Numbered from the stretch's first letter, positions 9,480-17,891 are shown. The stretch is 64,000 nucleotides of DNA from Ancylomarina sp048268005 (GCA_048268005.1 JBLWWJ010000001.1:806001-870000), one strand, 5' to 3'. A program made the numbers and translations. The notes: generated by a model not told the origin, from the letters alone.

Positions 9480-9537
9480 GTTTCAGCAAATGTTTACTTG
9501 CCACAAGCGCTGACCTTTCTTTAAAATATTGCTCTCA

Positions 9538-10446
9538 ATGAAACTCAAAATCTACTTCATACTCTTCATTAGCTTTGCTTTTGTTACAAGTTCGCACGCA
9601 CAGGATTTGTTTAGGAAACAGCAGATTTCTTTGCTGGAACAATGGGACCTTGCCGATACGCTAAGGAATCAGTCGGGCCTGTTTAAGATCAAACAATACA
9701 AGCCGGTTTATATTTTATTGGGTAACTACACCACCGATATCAATCAGATGCCTCAAAGTGGTAATCCCAATAATTCGGTTCCTGAAAACATACCGCTTAA
9801 TCAGGTTGAGCTTAAGTTTCAAATCAGTTTTAAGACGAAGGTCTTTAACGACCTGATGGGAGCAAAGCTGGGTGGTGATATTTGGATGGGCTATACCCAA
9901 ACATCCAGATGGCAAGTGTACAATACGGATATATCCCGCCCCTTTCGTGAAACCAACTACGAGCCCGAACTGATGTATATTATGCGAACCCCTTATGAAA
10001 TATTGGGGCGAAAAGGACTCTTTGCAGGTATTGGTTTAAATCATCAATCTAACGGACGATCTGATCCCATGTCGCGCAGTTGGAATAGAGTGATTGCACA
10101 AATAGCCTGGGAAAGTAAAAACCTAAGCATCATATTTAAACCTTGGTTACGTATAAAAGAGTCTGCTGAGGAGGATAACAACCCGGGCATAGAAAACTAT
10201 ATGGGTAGAGGAGAGTTAATGGCTGCTTATGGTAAAGGGCGACACGATATTAGTCTGATTGCCCGTCACTCCATGCGCTTTGCTAAGAACAACAGGGGAA
10301 GTATTCAAATTGATTATGCCTTGCAGATTTGGGATAATTTGAAAGTTAATGCTCAACTGTTTCACGGTTATGGGGAGAGTCTGATTGACTATAACCACAA
10401 ACAAACCACCATAGGTTTGGGGCTTTCGCTCACTCAGTGGCGATAG
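9538..10446 (+). CDS. pldA: Outer-membrane phospholipase A (OMPLA)
   Basis: Outer-membrane beta-barrel enzyme that removes acyl chains from phospholipids in the outer leaflet. A signal peptide ends near SSHAQ. The catalytic motif NHQSNGRSDP followed by SRSWNR is plainly visible. His169, Ser171 and Asn183 (counted from the ATG at 9538) keep the spacing of the E. coli His142-Ser144-Asn156 triad. The frame also opens with a TTG at 9529, but the ATG three codons later gives a normal signal peptide. It follows the ridA terminator, so it must have its own promoter. Confidence 0.93.
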   Translation: MKLKIYFILFISFAFVTSSHAQDLFRKQQISLLEQWDLADTLRNQSGLFKIKQYKPVYILLGNYTTDINQMPQSGNPNNSVPENIPLNQVELKFQISFKTKVFNDLMGAKLGGDIWMGYTQTSRWQVYNTDISRPFRETNYEPELMYIMRTPYEILGRKGLFAGIGLNHQSNGRSDPMSRSWNRVIAQIAWESKNLSIIFKPWLRIKESAEEDNNPGIENYMGRGELMAAYGKGRHDISLIARHSMRFAKNNRGSIQIDYALQIWDNLKVNAQLFHGYGESLIDYNHKQTTIGLGLSLTQWR

Positions 10447-10477
10447 AAGGCATGAATTGGAAATTGAAAAATATAAA

Positions 10478-10516
10478 GAAAGGCTGCCAATCATTCATTG
10501 GCAGCCTTTTGTTTTA
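10478..10516. terminator. Bidirectional terminator between pldA and the LytTR gene (GGCTGCC family, copy 2)
   Basis: AAAGGCTGCCAATCA is followed by a short loop and ATTGGCAGCCTTTT. A- and T-tracts on both sides suit termination of the converging pldA and response-regulator transcripts. Confidence 0.85.
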
Positions 10517-11203
10517 TTGAGCCGCCTTAATTTTTTCCAGAACATCCGATTTATAAAAATCCCCTATGGGAATCTCAAGATTCTCAATCTCCACGTCTGT
10601 TTTGGTGTAGGCCGTTACTTTGTCTCTGTTAACCAGATAGGATCTGTGTATTCTTAAAAACCGGTCATCCAGTTTTTCTTCAAAAGCAGTAAGACCATGC
10701 TTCAGCATGATTTTATCATTGTTGAGATGTATTCTGATATAATCTTTTATGCTTTCGATATAAAGAATATCATCTAAAATCAGTTTCACATTTTTCTTCT
10801 TAATCTGGACATAAATAAAGCTTTTTCGTTCACTTGTGAGATTGGCTTTTTTAAGTGTTGTGAATTTCTCTATGGCTTTAAAAAAGCGTTCAAATACAAT
10901 GGGCTTTAACAAATAATCAATGGCATTTAGCTCAAAGCCTTCAATCGCATAATCTCTGTAGGCCGTGGTGAAAATAACATCAGGTTTGGTTTTTAAACCA
11001 TTGATAAAGTCAGTTCCTTTTATCAGAGGCATTTCAATATCCATGAAAATCAAATCAATGCTTTCATTTTGTAAAACCTGATGCGCCTCTATGGCCGATG
11101 CGCAGGAGGCTATCAATTCAAAATCATCCAATTGAGACAAATGTGTTTCTATTAGCTCTCGTGCTAATTCTTCGTCATCTACTATCACGCATTTATAGGC
11201 CAT
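10514..11203 (-). CDS. LytTR-family response regulator
   Basis: A 229-residue transcription factor. Residues 1-120 form a receiver domain with the acidic pair DD at 9-10, phosphoacceptor Asp55 (FMDIEMP) and the KP lysine in YLLKPI. Residues of about 130-229 are a LytTR DNA-binding domain (DILYIESIKDYIRIH, RIHRSYLVN). Its start overlaps the end of the kinase gene by 11 bases, so the two are translationally coupled and form a LytS/LytR-like pair. Targets cannot be told from the sequence. Confidence 0.92.
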   Translation of the reverse strand: MAYKCVIVDDEELARELIETHLSQLDDFELIASCASAIEAHQVLQNESIDLIFMDIEMPLIKGTDFINGLKTKPDVIFTTAYRDYAIEGFELNAIDYLLKPIVFERFFKAIEKFTTLKKANLTSERKSFIYVQIKKKNVKLILDDILYIESIKDYIRIHLNNDKIMLKHGLTAFEEKLDDRFLRIHRSYLVNRDKVTAYTKTDVEIENLEIPIGDFYKSDVLEKIKAAQ

Positions 11204-12260
11204 TGGTATTTAGTTTTAAGCTTAAAGAAAAAGATTTAACCTCGTTCGTTGTATCCAAAGTGTAGTTGTTTGGATAAAGTATTTCGAGTTGCTTAATAAT
11301 GTTTTGCAAGCCAATAGAATCACGTTTCCTGCTGGTTCTATGTGCTACTAATTCTGGTTTCGAATTATCAATCTTAAAAAAGAATTCTTTAGCATTGGCT
11401 TGAAGCGATATTTGAACTGTTGCAAGATTAATTTCCTGGCTGACACCGTGCTTAAAGGCATTTTCCACAAAAGTGAGCAGAAGCAGGGGGGCTATCCTGA
11501 CCTCATCCGTAATGTTGTGATTAAAGGTGATGTGTAATCGCTTACCGTAACGGATTTTTTCCAACTCGATATAATTATTGACTAAATCAACCTCACTCTT
11601 TAAGGGCACAAAATTCTCTTTACACTGATAAAGCATATAGTCTAATATATCTGAAAGCTTAGCAATGGCCTCAGGTGTTCTGTCCGACTTTTTTAGGGCT
11701 AAGGTGTATAAGTTATTGAGCGTATTGAATAAAAAGTGCGGGTTGAGCTGATTTTTCAACAGGTTAAGTTCCGTGACCCTTTTTTGTTCTTTCAGTATTA
11801 ATACATCCTTTTGATGCCTGAAATAATCAAACATCATAATGATGACCGTTGGAAATATTAAGCCTGTTATATTGCCCAAATAGGCGTATGCATTCGTAAT
11901 GCGTTCAAAAAACTCGAGCGGTGGTCTGAATTCAAATATTTCGGGATATTTTGGGACCAAATAATAGCAACGAATGGCTGTGTATAAGGCATACATCAGG
12001 TATACCCATAAGAGCAGGCTGATGCCAAACAAGACCGGGCGCTTTTTGTTTAATAAAAGCGGAACCAGCAAGTGAATGATGACATAGGAAAGAATAATCT
12101 GAACGATAACCTTAAAGAACATCCTCTCGAATAAAAAAACTTTGTTTAGCTCGAATGGCCAGGACGAACTCATATAATAAATGAGCATGATCAGCCAAAA
12201 AAGAAGATGGCTTAACACTTTTTTATTGAGAAAATGGTGGCTGTAGTCTTTTGGAAACAT
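11193..12260 (-). CDS. LytS-like sensor histidine kinase
   Basis: A 355-residue inner-membrane kinase. Four or so membrane segments occupy the first 150 residues. The His_kinase (PF06580-type) motif LKNQLNPHFLFNTLNNLY carries the phosphorylated His, and the ATP-binding domain shows FVENAFKHG as the N box. It lacks an obvious extracellular sensor domain. It is 13 bases after an S41 protease gene and overlaps the partner response regulator gene. Confidence 0.92.
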   Translation of the reverse strand: MFPKDYSHHFLNKKVLSHLLFWLIMLIYYMSSSWPFELNKVFLFERMFFKVIVQIILSYVIIHLLVPLLLNKKRPVLFGISLLLWVYLMYALYTAIRCYYLVPKYPEIFEFRPPLEFFERITNAYAYLGNITGLIFPTVIIMMFDYFRHQKDVLILKEQKRVTELNLLKNQLNPHFLFNTLNNLYTLALKKSDRTPEAIAKLSDILDYMLYQCKENFVPLKSEVDLVNNYIELEKIRYGKRLHITFNHNITDEVRIAPLLLLTFVENAFKHGVSQEINLATVQISLQANAKEFFFKIDNSKPELVAHRTSRKRDSIGLQNIIKQLEILYPNNYTLDTTNEVKSFSLSLKLNTNGL

Positions 12261-12273
12261 ATCGGTCTAATAT

Positions 12274-13593
12274 CTACATTTTATTTCTAAAATCGGCTAA
12301 ATTCTTTTTGTAAGATTCAATTTGTCTGTGCTTCTGTTTTTCTGCCAGGTCAACAGCCTTTTGATAGTGTTTTAAGGCCTCATTCATTTTGCCTTTTATG
12401 GCTAGCACTTCGGCATAGCTGTCGTGGGCATTGGGCGATTCGGGAAAAATAAGCATGTTGGACTTAAAGATAAGAAGGGCAGCATCGGGCTTATTATCTT
12501 CCAGATAGGCGTATCCCATTGCGTTAATCATGAAATCTTCCAGGTGTTTTCGTTTCAGTATGAGCTGAAAAAGGCTATGCACGGTTTCTTCGTCTTCCTG
12601 GGATATTTGCGGCTTGCTTAAGATGTTTTTAAGATGATTGAAAGGTTTTGTCCTGTAATTTTTAGCTGCAATGGCAGCCAATTCTCTGGCCTTGTCTAAT
12701 GCTTTTTCTTTCGATGTTTTTATGTCCGGGCTAACACCAACACCTTCCCAATTGGTTTTAGTTATCGGGTTTATCGACTCTGCATAGGGCACAATTAAAC
12801 CATAAGCCTGAGGCAGCCTGATAAAATCAACCGGATGCGCACCTCCACCGCTGGTTTCCCCAATGACGATGGCTCTTTTTCTACTTTGTAAATCGTAGGC
12901 AAAGGCTTCGGCAGCTGAGAAGGTAAAATGACTTGTTAAAATAAAGACAGGCATGTCCAGTCGTCTGTCGCCCTTAACAGCAAGGGTTTTTAATTCTACT
13001 TTTGTGTCTGTTCTTCTGGTGTATGAACCTGTGAGGGGTGTGTTTTCATTTAAAAAGTAAGAACTCCAATACAAACCCAGGGAATTGCCGCCACCATTCT
13101 CTCGTAAATCGATAATAAGGGCATCAGCTGTCGACAGATAAGCCATAATAGCGTCCACTTTTGGAATATCTTCTCGTCTAAAACCTTTTAATTCCACATA
13201 GCCAATATTGCCTTCCAATAGTTCAATTTTTCCAAAGCCACCGGAACGAAAGCGGACCAGGTTTTTTAAGTGTCTTGATATAAAGTCAGACTCAGTACGA
13301 GGTGGACGGGGTGGTCTTGGAGGAGCCACGTTCAGGTGCTTGTCATGGGTTATTTTTTGCATTTCTACCGAGAGTGCTTTAGCAAAGGCGGGAGGGCTGG
13401 AAATTGTATCGAAATAATTCGTTTTCATAAGTGCATCTAAATGGCGATTGGTTTCCTTTGCTTTATCCAGAAAGATGTAATTTTTTAACATATGCTTCTG
13501 AATACTTTTAATGATATCGTTCTTCGATTGGGCAAATTGAAGTAGGGGAGTGAAAAGGAAAATGACAAGTAGGGTGATTTTAAAATTTTTCAT
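12274..13593 (-). CDS. Exported S41-family peptidase with C-terminal TPR-like repeat
   Basis: A 439-residue protein with a signal peptide (cut near LQFAQS). Residues of about 110-290 are an S41/C-terminal-processing protease core of the IRBP-like type: GNIGYVELKGF, the oxyanion region LIIDLRENGGG and the probable nucleophile Ser in TSHFTFSAAEAFAY. No PDZ domain is evident. The last 100 residues hold TPR-like helices (PDAALLIFKSNMLIFPESPNAHDSYAEVLAIKG). It is the first gene of a unit with the LytS-like kinase and LytTR regulator, so protease and signalling may be linked; that is inference from context. Confidence 0.85.
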   Translation of the reverse strand: MKNFKITLLVIFLFTPLLQFAQSKNDIIKSIQKHMLKNYIFLDKAKETNRHLDALMKTNYFDTISSPPAFAKALSVEMQKITHDKHLNVAPPRPPRPPRTESDFISRHLKNLVRFRSGGFGKIELLEGNIGYVELKGFRREDIPKVDAIMAYLSTADALIIDLRENGGGNSLGLYWSSYFLNENTPLTGSYTRRTDTKVELKTLAVKGDRRLDMPVFILTSHFTFSAAEAFAYDLQSRKRAIVIGETSGGGAHPVDFIRLPQAYGLIVPYAESINPITKTNWEGVGVSPDIKTSKEKALDKARELAAIAAKNYRTKPFNHLKNILSKPQISQEDEETVHSLFQLILKRKHLEDFMINAMGYAYLEDNKPDAALLIFKSNMLIFPESPNAHDSYAEVLAIKGKMNEALKHYQKAVDLAEKQKHRQIESYKKNLADFRNKM

Positions 13594-13730
13594 TCTAAGT
13601 CTGTTTTGGTTAATAATGTCAGCTTGAACTTAGATATAAATGAAGCGTGAAACTTAAAATGTAGACAGAAGGGCATTTGTTGCAAACAGACAGGCATATG
13701 GTGCCGATGATATGCTTGTGTGATGGCATA

Positions 13731-13767
13731 AAAAAAGGCTGCTAATTTTAGATCAGCAGCCTTTTCG
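13731..13767. terminator. Terminator (GGCTGCC family, copy 3)
   Basis: AAAAAAGGCTGCT pairs with AGCAGCCTTTT around an 11-base loop. It lies just after the small PspC gene on the minus strand. Confidence 0.8.
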
Positions 13768-13785
13768 TATTTATATAAGGGTGTT

Positions 13786-13935
13786 TTATTTCGATAACAA
13801 TTTTACAATCCACAATATTAAGTAGAGCCCTATGCCGGCTCCAAAAAATAAGACAGATACAACAAAGGCTATTCTGATCATTTTCACATCCCAACCTAAT
13901 TTCCCACTCAGCCATTCGGCAACTCCTAAAATCAT
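13786..13935 (-). CDS. Small PspC-domain membrane protein
   Basis: A 49-codon gene from an ATG at 13935. The product starts MILGVAEWLSGKLGWD, continues VKMIRIAFVVSVLFFGAGIG and ends LYLILWIVKLLSK. This is the PspC (phage-shock protein C) domain: a short amphipathic start, an R-IAFV step and a glycine-rich membrane helix ending in LYLILWI. Such stand-alone PspC proteins sit in the inner membrane and are tied to envelope stress. It is a single gene ending before a GGCTGCC-type terminator. Function is from the family only. Confidence 0.8.
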   Translation of the reverse strand: MILGVAEWLSGKLGWDVKMIRIAFVVSVLFFGAGIGLYLILWIVKLLSK

Positions 13936-14008
13936 AACTTTATCTTTTTAGATTTAAACAATAGCTTAAAAATAAGAAATATTTTTCAGTCTTTTTCTGA
14001 GTTTATGA

Positions 14009-14584
14009 CTAATACCGGTAATGACCAATGATTTTAAAGTCGAACAGACAGTCTTCCGCGACCTGACCCGCGCCAATATTGTGAACAATGAGAGGTCTTT
14101 TGCCATCGGCTGATTTTTGATTGATGATAATGCCAATATGGGTTAGCCCACCATCCAAGCGCCAGCAGACCACATCGTTTGCTTTGTAGTCGCCGGCCTT
14201 TTTGCTAATGGGCAGGGAGCGGCCTTTGCGCTCAAAAAAGGTCATGAGATTGGGAACCCGGCGGTGATCAATATTTTTGTCGGTGCTTTTTAGGCCCCAT
14301 ATATTGGGGTAGAGCTTAAAGTTGGCCTTCATATCTTCGTGAACTTCCTTTTGCAGATCGATGCCCTTTAGGCGATAGGCCCGAATCACCACATCGGTGC
14401 AAACGCCCTTGTCAGCAGGTACGTCGCCATTGGGGTAGCCAATTGAGAAATAGGAGGGATCGTAGCTCACCTTTTGTTTGCATAGTTCCAGGGCACAGTC
14501 CGACAAGGAGCTATTAGGATTTTGAGCATAGCCAATCAGGCCTATCAGTAGGCTAAAGAGAAGAGATAGAATTCGTTTTTTCAT
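14009..14584 (-). CDS. Exported DUF1287 protein (cysteine-peptidase-like)
   Basis: A 191-residue protein with a signal peptide (cut near IGYAQN). The core YDPSYFSIGYPNGDVPADKGVCTDVVIRAYR is the hallmark of DUF1287. VCTDVV supplies a possible nucleophile Cys, and LTHIGIII and IVHNIG supply His residues, giving an NlpC/P60-like arrangement. Catalysis is inferred; no substrate is known to me. Its ATG overlaps the stop of the preceding small gene (ATGA), so the two are translationally coupled. Confidence 0.85.
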   Translation of the reverse strand: MKKRILSLLFSLLIGLIGYAQNPNSSLSDCALELCKQKVSYDPSYFSIGYPNGDVPADKGVCTDVVIRAYRLKGIDLQKEVHEDMKANFKLYPNIWGLKSTDKNIDHRRVPNLMTFFERKGRSLPISKKAGDYKANDVVCWRLDGGLTHIGIIINQKSADGKRPLIVHNIGAGQVAEDCLFDFKIIGHYRY

Positions 14585-14775
14585 TTGTTTGTCAGCTTAT
14601 TAAATAGTTCTTCGTATTCTTTGAAACGATGTTCGCGTATGGGCCTTATCTTGGGCTCGGTGCTAAAATGCAATAGCAAGCAAGGACTGATGTTCTTGTA
14701 GCGGTCCACATACTCGTAGCTTTCCAGCTCCTTATTTTTAATGCGTTGCTTTATTTTATTGTGATAGGGATACAT
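14581..14775 (-). CDS. Small conserved protein of unknown function, coupled to the DUF1287 gene
   Basis: A 64-residue protein starting MYPYHNKIKQRIKNKE, with a conserved-looking STEPKIRPIREHRFKEY section near the end. I recall short proteins of this pattern in several anaerobes, sometimes under doubtful hemolysin labels, but cannot name a function. The frame extends upstream only to a TTG inside a terminator at about 14850, so the ATG at 14775 is chosen. Its stop overlaps the start of the DUF1287 gene by four bases, which argues it is really translated. Confidence 0.6.
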   Translation of the reverse strand: MYPYHNKIKQRIKNKELESYEYVDRYKNISPCLLLHFSTEPKIRPIREHRFKEYEELFNKLTNK

Positions 14776-14836
14776 AGGCTCAATTTTAATGCCTCCTAAA
14801 TTTAAGCATAATTCAGATTGCTTTGCTGATAAGTGC

Positions 14837-14876
14837 AAAAAGGCTGCCAATTATGAAAGAGGCAGCCTTTATTTTT
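14837..14876. terminator. Terminator (GGCTGCC family, copy 4)
   Basis: AAAAAGGCTGCC pairs with GGCAGCCTTTATTTTTT around a 12-base loop. It lies between two leftward genes and would end the transcript of the zinc-ribbon gene at 15014. Confidence 0.75.
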
Positions 14877-14885
14877 TATTCTTGC

Positions 14886-14997
14886 TTCGCAGAGCACGAG
14901 CTATAAGCGAAACGAAGTGGAACTCAGCGAACCAAACGCAGAGAGCTCACGACCGGAGCGAGTAAGATAGCTAAGCTCGCGCTAGCGGGGCATGAGA
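14886..14997. repeat. Dispersed repeat R2, copy 1 (interrupted)
   Basis: The left part CGCAGAGCACGAGCTATAAGC and the right part AGCTCGCGCTAGCGGGG match the intact R2 copy at 15296-15335, but about 75 bases lie between them. The inserted stretch has several AGCGAA/GAGCG motifs. Confidence 0.6.
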
Positions 14998-15013
14998 ATG
15001 ATTATTTGTAATT

Positions 15014-15235
15014 TCATTCTACCGAAAGCCAGTCTATTAATGTTCCGTTACATTCAGGAGCATTTGGGCAGTAAATAAATTCTTCATTATTGTTTTTGAA
15101 AACTTTGTAGTCACCAACAGTAATAATATTGTCACAATGAATACATCGTTTTTTCTCTGTCAATTTTGGAACATTCTCAAATGGATAATTCTCATTAAGA
15201 TACTTTCCTTTGTTTTTGATTTTTACTTCTTTCAT
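15014..15235 (-). CDS. Small zinc-ribbon protein
   Basis: A 73-residue protein with two cysteine pairs, CIHC at about residues 31-34 and CPNAPEC near the end. These suggest a single zinc ribbon; the N-terminus is rich in lysine. No family name is recognised. It sits between R2 repeats and has no obvious partner gene, so a role in nucleic-acid or protein binding is only a guess. Confidence 0.5.
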   Translation of the reverse strand: MKEVKIKNKGKYLNENYPFENVPKLTEKKRCIHCDNIITVGDYKVFKNNNEEFIYCPNAPECNGTLIDWLSVE

Positions 15236-15295
15236 AATCTCTATTTTAGGTTAGTAATTAATAGTGAGTTGTTTCCTATGTCAGAAATTTCTTGC

Positions 15296-15335
15296 ATTCG
15301 CAAAGCACGAGCTACAAGCTCGCGCTAGCGGGGGG
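15296..15335. repeat. Dispersed repeat R2, copy 2
   Basis: An intact R2 unit: AGCACGAGCTACAAGC followed by TCGCGCTAGCGGG. It supplies the last seven codons and the stop codon of the membrane protein at 15312-15950. A further copy lies at 22462-22501. Confidence 0.7.
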
Positions 15336-15950
15336 GATTAATTTATGTCTATGCAATTTTGATTCATCTGATATTACAGAAGAAAATGAACCATTTTTTA
15401 TTTTTTTTAAATCTTCACTTTTAAACTGTTGACTACCTATTAGTTTGTAGTTTTTGTTTCCTTGTGTTAGCGCAAACACACGAACGTAAATGTTTTTGTT
15501 AGTATTGGTTTTAATTATTGTTTTCTTATCTAATGGTAAAAAAAGGATATGGTGCTCGAAAGAAAAATAACTTTTAGGATTAATTAGTTTTGGTAAATCG
15601 ACTTGACCATTTTGTGAATTGCCAACAACTTTTTGACCATCTGATCTAATTTGTTCGATGAAATCCCACAATACAATTGGTTCATAATTAAAGGTCTCTT
15701 TTTCTCCCTCATAGTTTGCTTTAATAATTAAATCTGATAATACCTGAGGAACCGATCCTTCATTTATAATATCTAATTTAATTGCAAAAGAAGAACCTAT
15801 TAAATTCTTAGGTTGTATCTCCATTCCTAAACCAGTATATGATGAGCATACAAATCGTAATGGTCTTTTTCTGTAGAAAGAATACCAGAAATTGATTATT
15901 GTCACAATAATTGCAATACTTGATAGAAGTATCGGAATAAAATCTTTCAT
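15312..15950 (-). CDS. Single-pass membrane protein of unknown function
   Basis: A 212-residue protein with one N-terminal membrane segment (MKDFIPILLSSIAIIVTIINF) followed by a basic FYRKRP stop-transfer and a soluble, strand-rich domain. No family is recognised. The final residues PPASASL and the stop codon come from the R2 repeat, so the original C-terminus was probably replaced. It lies directly after an attC-like inverted repeat and the OLD nuclease gene, reading in the same direction, so it may be a second cassette-borne gene or an OLD partner. Confidence 0.55.
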   Translation of the reverse strand: MKDFIPILLSSIAIIVTIINFWYSFYRKRPLRFVCSSYTGLGMEIQPKNLIGSSFAIKLDIINEGSVPQVLSDLIIKANYEGEKETFNYEPIVLWDFIEQIRSDGQKVVGNSQNGQVDLPKLINPKSYFSFEHHILFLPLDKKTIIKTNTNKNIYVRVFALTQGNKNYKLIGSQQFKSEDLKKIKNGSFSSVISDESKLHRHKLIPPASASL

Positions 15951-15980
15951 AAAGTTAATTTATAGTCTTTTTATACTTAT

Positions 15981-16110
15981 CGCCAACGGTTCGTATAAGA
16001 ATTGTAGCCGATTGCGTGGCATTTCTCTGTCAAGTTGCAAGAAAGTTGAAGCGGGCTAATACCCTTGAATTTACCACTGCTTAGGCTATTATTTTTATAC
16101 ATTGTTAGCG
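15981..16110 (-). repeat. attC-like imperfect inverted repeat at the 3' end of the OLD gene
   Basis: The outer boxes CGCCAAC (15981-15987) and GTTAGCG (16104-16110) are inverted. Inside them 19-base arms (GTATAAGAATTGTAGCCGA at 15993-16011, and its partner at 16082-16100) match at 15 of 19 positions. About 70 bases lie between the arms. The stop codon of the OLD gene is inside one arm. This outline (R box, short spacer, L box, mirrored) is that of an integron attC site. No integron integrase is in the window. Confidence 0.5.
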
Positions 16111-17834
16111 GCTGCCATTTGTTCATTTGGTTCTTTAACATTTTCCAAATCCTCTTGAGAATAGTTTGATGGGATTTCTTTGTTCCCAATGATATATTCA
16201 ATACAATCATTCAACGGTATATTTTCATCAATACTCAATCCTTTAGCAAATTCATAAGCAGATAAAGGCTTTCCTTTTGAAGAGTCGTACTTGTAATTAT
16301 TAGAACTTTCAAAATCATAGATTGATACAATTCGCTTTGAAAGACCAATTGCTAGGTTATTAGACATTTCAACTTCTTGCCATATATTCTCATTGATTTT
16401 CCATGCTGAATTCTTTTTGTCAGAACCATCTGCATTTTGCCTTCTAATATGATTGCCATTTTCAATATCATACAAATATCTAGTATCACAATCGTGTATA
16501 ATAGTTTGCTTTATTCTAAAATGAGTTAGTATTTTTTGAAAGAATGGAATATTATTCTTTGAACCAGTGTTAAGAATGAAAATATCACGTTCTGGGTAAC
16601 GTGTTCTTAGAAGTTCCCTAAAAATCAAAGCCTCTGTATCGCCTTCTACTAAAACAACATCATCACAATAAAATGTCTCACAAACATTAGGGTTGAAACG
16701 ATTAATCATCTGTACAAAATCTTTATTCTCTTCGGATTGAAAAATTGAATGACCAACCTGATACGTAATTGTTTTTTCATTAATAACATCCTTAACAACC
16801 CTTACTAATGATGAGTGAGGTTTGGATATATCAATCATACCAGCTGAATGAGTCGCGCATAAAATCTGAAATGGACTGTTTTCTGCTAAAGAGTATAATT
16901 CTTCTCTAAGTAAATAAATAGATTTTGGATGTAAGAATAATTCAGGCTCTTCAAAAAGGATAATGTATTCTTTTTTGGTAGAGTCAGACTCATTCTTTAA
17001 GAATGCTAAAAAATTGAACAAAGCTTGTCTGATAATACCGTGTCCATGCTGTTCAAATGTTTCTTTTCGGTCAACTCCATCTTTCTTTACTGAGATACTA
17101 TGATTCGTTTTAAAAGCCTTAATGATATCAATATTATCTTCTTTCTTTTGGGTGATTTTCAAACTTAGTTCAGGGAATATTTTTTGAAAGTTTTTATTTA
17201 TTCTTTCATTGTATGTGCTTATTCCCTCTGCATTTGTTATTTTTTTCTGTAAACTATCAATTGCTGTTACAGCTGTTTTATACTCTTCTTCAAATAATGT
17301 GTTAATTTTCTTTAGAAACTCTTTATCAATTATTTCATTTACCTTCTTTTCAAATGATTCTTCAGTTTCAATTGCATTAATGAATATAGGAGTAGGTGCA
17401 TATTTTGTAAATAATGAATCTATACCTCCAAAACCATTTAAAGCAAATTCCTTATCAACTGGGTTGAAAGTATATTTCTTGAAGACACCTGCAACAGTAT
17501 CCCATACCTTTTTTATTATAATTTTCCCATCTGCATCAACCCATTTGTCAATCCACTCAGGGTCTTTACTAAAATCTTTATTGTCATTGTCATCTTCATC
17601 TTTCAGAAACTCTCCAATAATTTCAATTTTGTTCTCTGTTTTGTAATTGAAAAAATCTTCTATTGCAGACTTTTGCTTTGGATTTGTAAAAAACTCATAA
17701 GCATGCAAAAATGTTGATTTGGTAGCATTGTTTTTTCCTATTAGAAAAATAATGTTTGAATCACTAAATTCTATAATATTGTCATCTCCATTAATGCCTC
17801 GGAAATTTTTAATAATCAACTTTGTAAGTTTCAT
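16095..17834 (-). CDS. OLD-family AAA ATPase with TOPRIM nuclease domain
   Basis: A 579-residue protein. Residues 1-380 form an ABC-type ATPase: FRGINGD start, Walker A GKNNATKST at 33-41, and Walker B ILFEEPELFLHP with ATHSAGMI as D/H-loop region. Residues of about 390-520 carry a TOPRIM domain (VVLVEGDTEALIF and HDCDTRY). OLD proteins are nucleases used in phage defence, alone or with a UvrD-like helicase as in Gabija; no helicase is adjacent here, so it looks like a stand-alone class 1 type. The Walker A has Thr where the usual Gly stands before Lys. Its stop codon lies in an attC-like repeat, which suggests cassette transfer. Confidence 0.85.
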   Translation of the reverse strand: MKLTKLIIKNFRGINGDDNIIEFSDSNIIFLIGKNNATKSTFLHAYEFFTNPKQKSAIEDFFNYKTENKIEIIGEFLKDEDDNDNKDFSKDPEWIDKWVDADGKIIIKKVWDTVAGVFKKYTFNPVDKEFALNGFGGIDSLFTKYAPTPIFINAIETEESFEKKVNEIIDKEFLKKINTLFEEEYKTAVTAIDSLQKKITNAEGISTYNERINKNFQKIFPELSLKITQKKEDNIDIIKAFKTNHSISVKKDGVDRKETFEQHGHGIIRQALFNFLAFLKNESDSTKKEYIILFEEPELFLHPKSIYLLREELYSLAENSPFQILCATHSAGMIDISKPHSSLVRVVKDVINEKTITYQVGHSIFQSEENKDFVQMINRFNPNVCETFYCDDVVLVEGDTEALIFRELLRTRYPERDIFILNTGSKNNIPFFQKILTHFRIKQTIIHDCDTRYLYDIENGNHIRRQNADGSDKKNSAWKINENIWQEVEMSNNLAIGLSKRIVSIYDFESSNNYKYDSSKGKPLSAYEFAKGLSIDENIPLNDCIEYIIGNKEIPSNYSQEDLENVKEPNEQMAAANNV

Positions 17835-17891
17835 TCTTATGAATTTTATTGATATAAACTCTTAAATACGATGTTCTCTTTTGTGGTGCCG

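Noticed and set aside
14776..14850. Extension of the small gene at 14581 to a TTG start
   Set aside because: The extra codons run through the terminator hairpin at 14837-14876; the ATG at 14775 is far more likely.
15977..16210. 77-codon frame over the attC-like site
   Set aside because: Runs in another frame through the OLD gene end and the inverted repeat; no protein features.
16095..17834. Gabija defence system
   Set aside because: No UvrD/GajB helicase gene is next to the OLD gene on either side.
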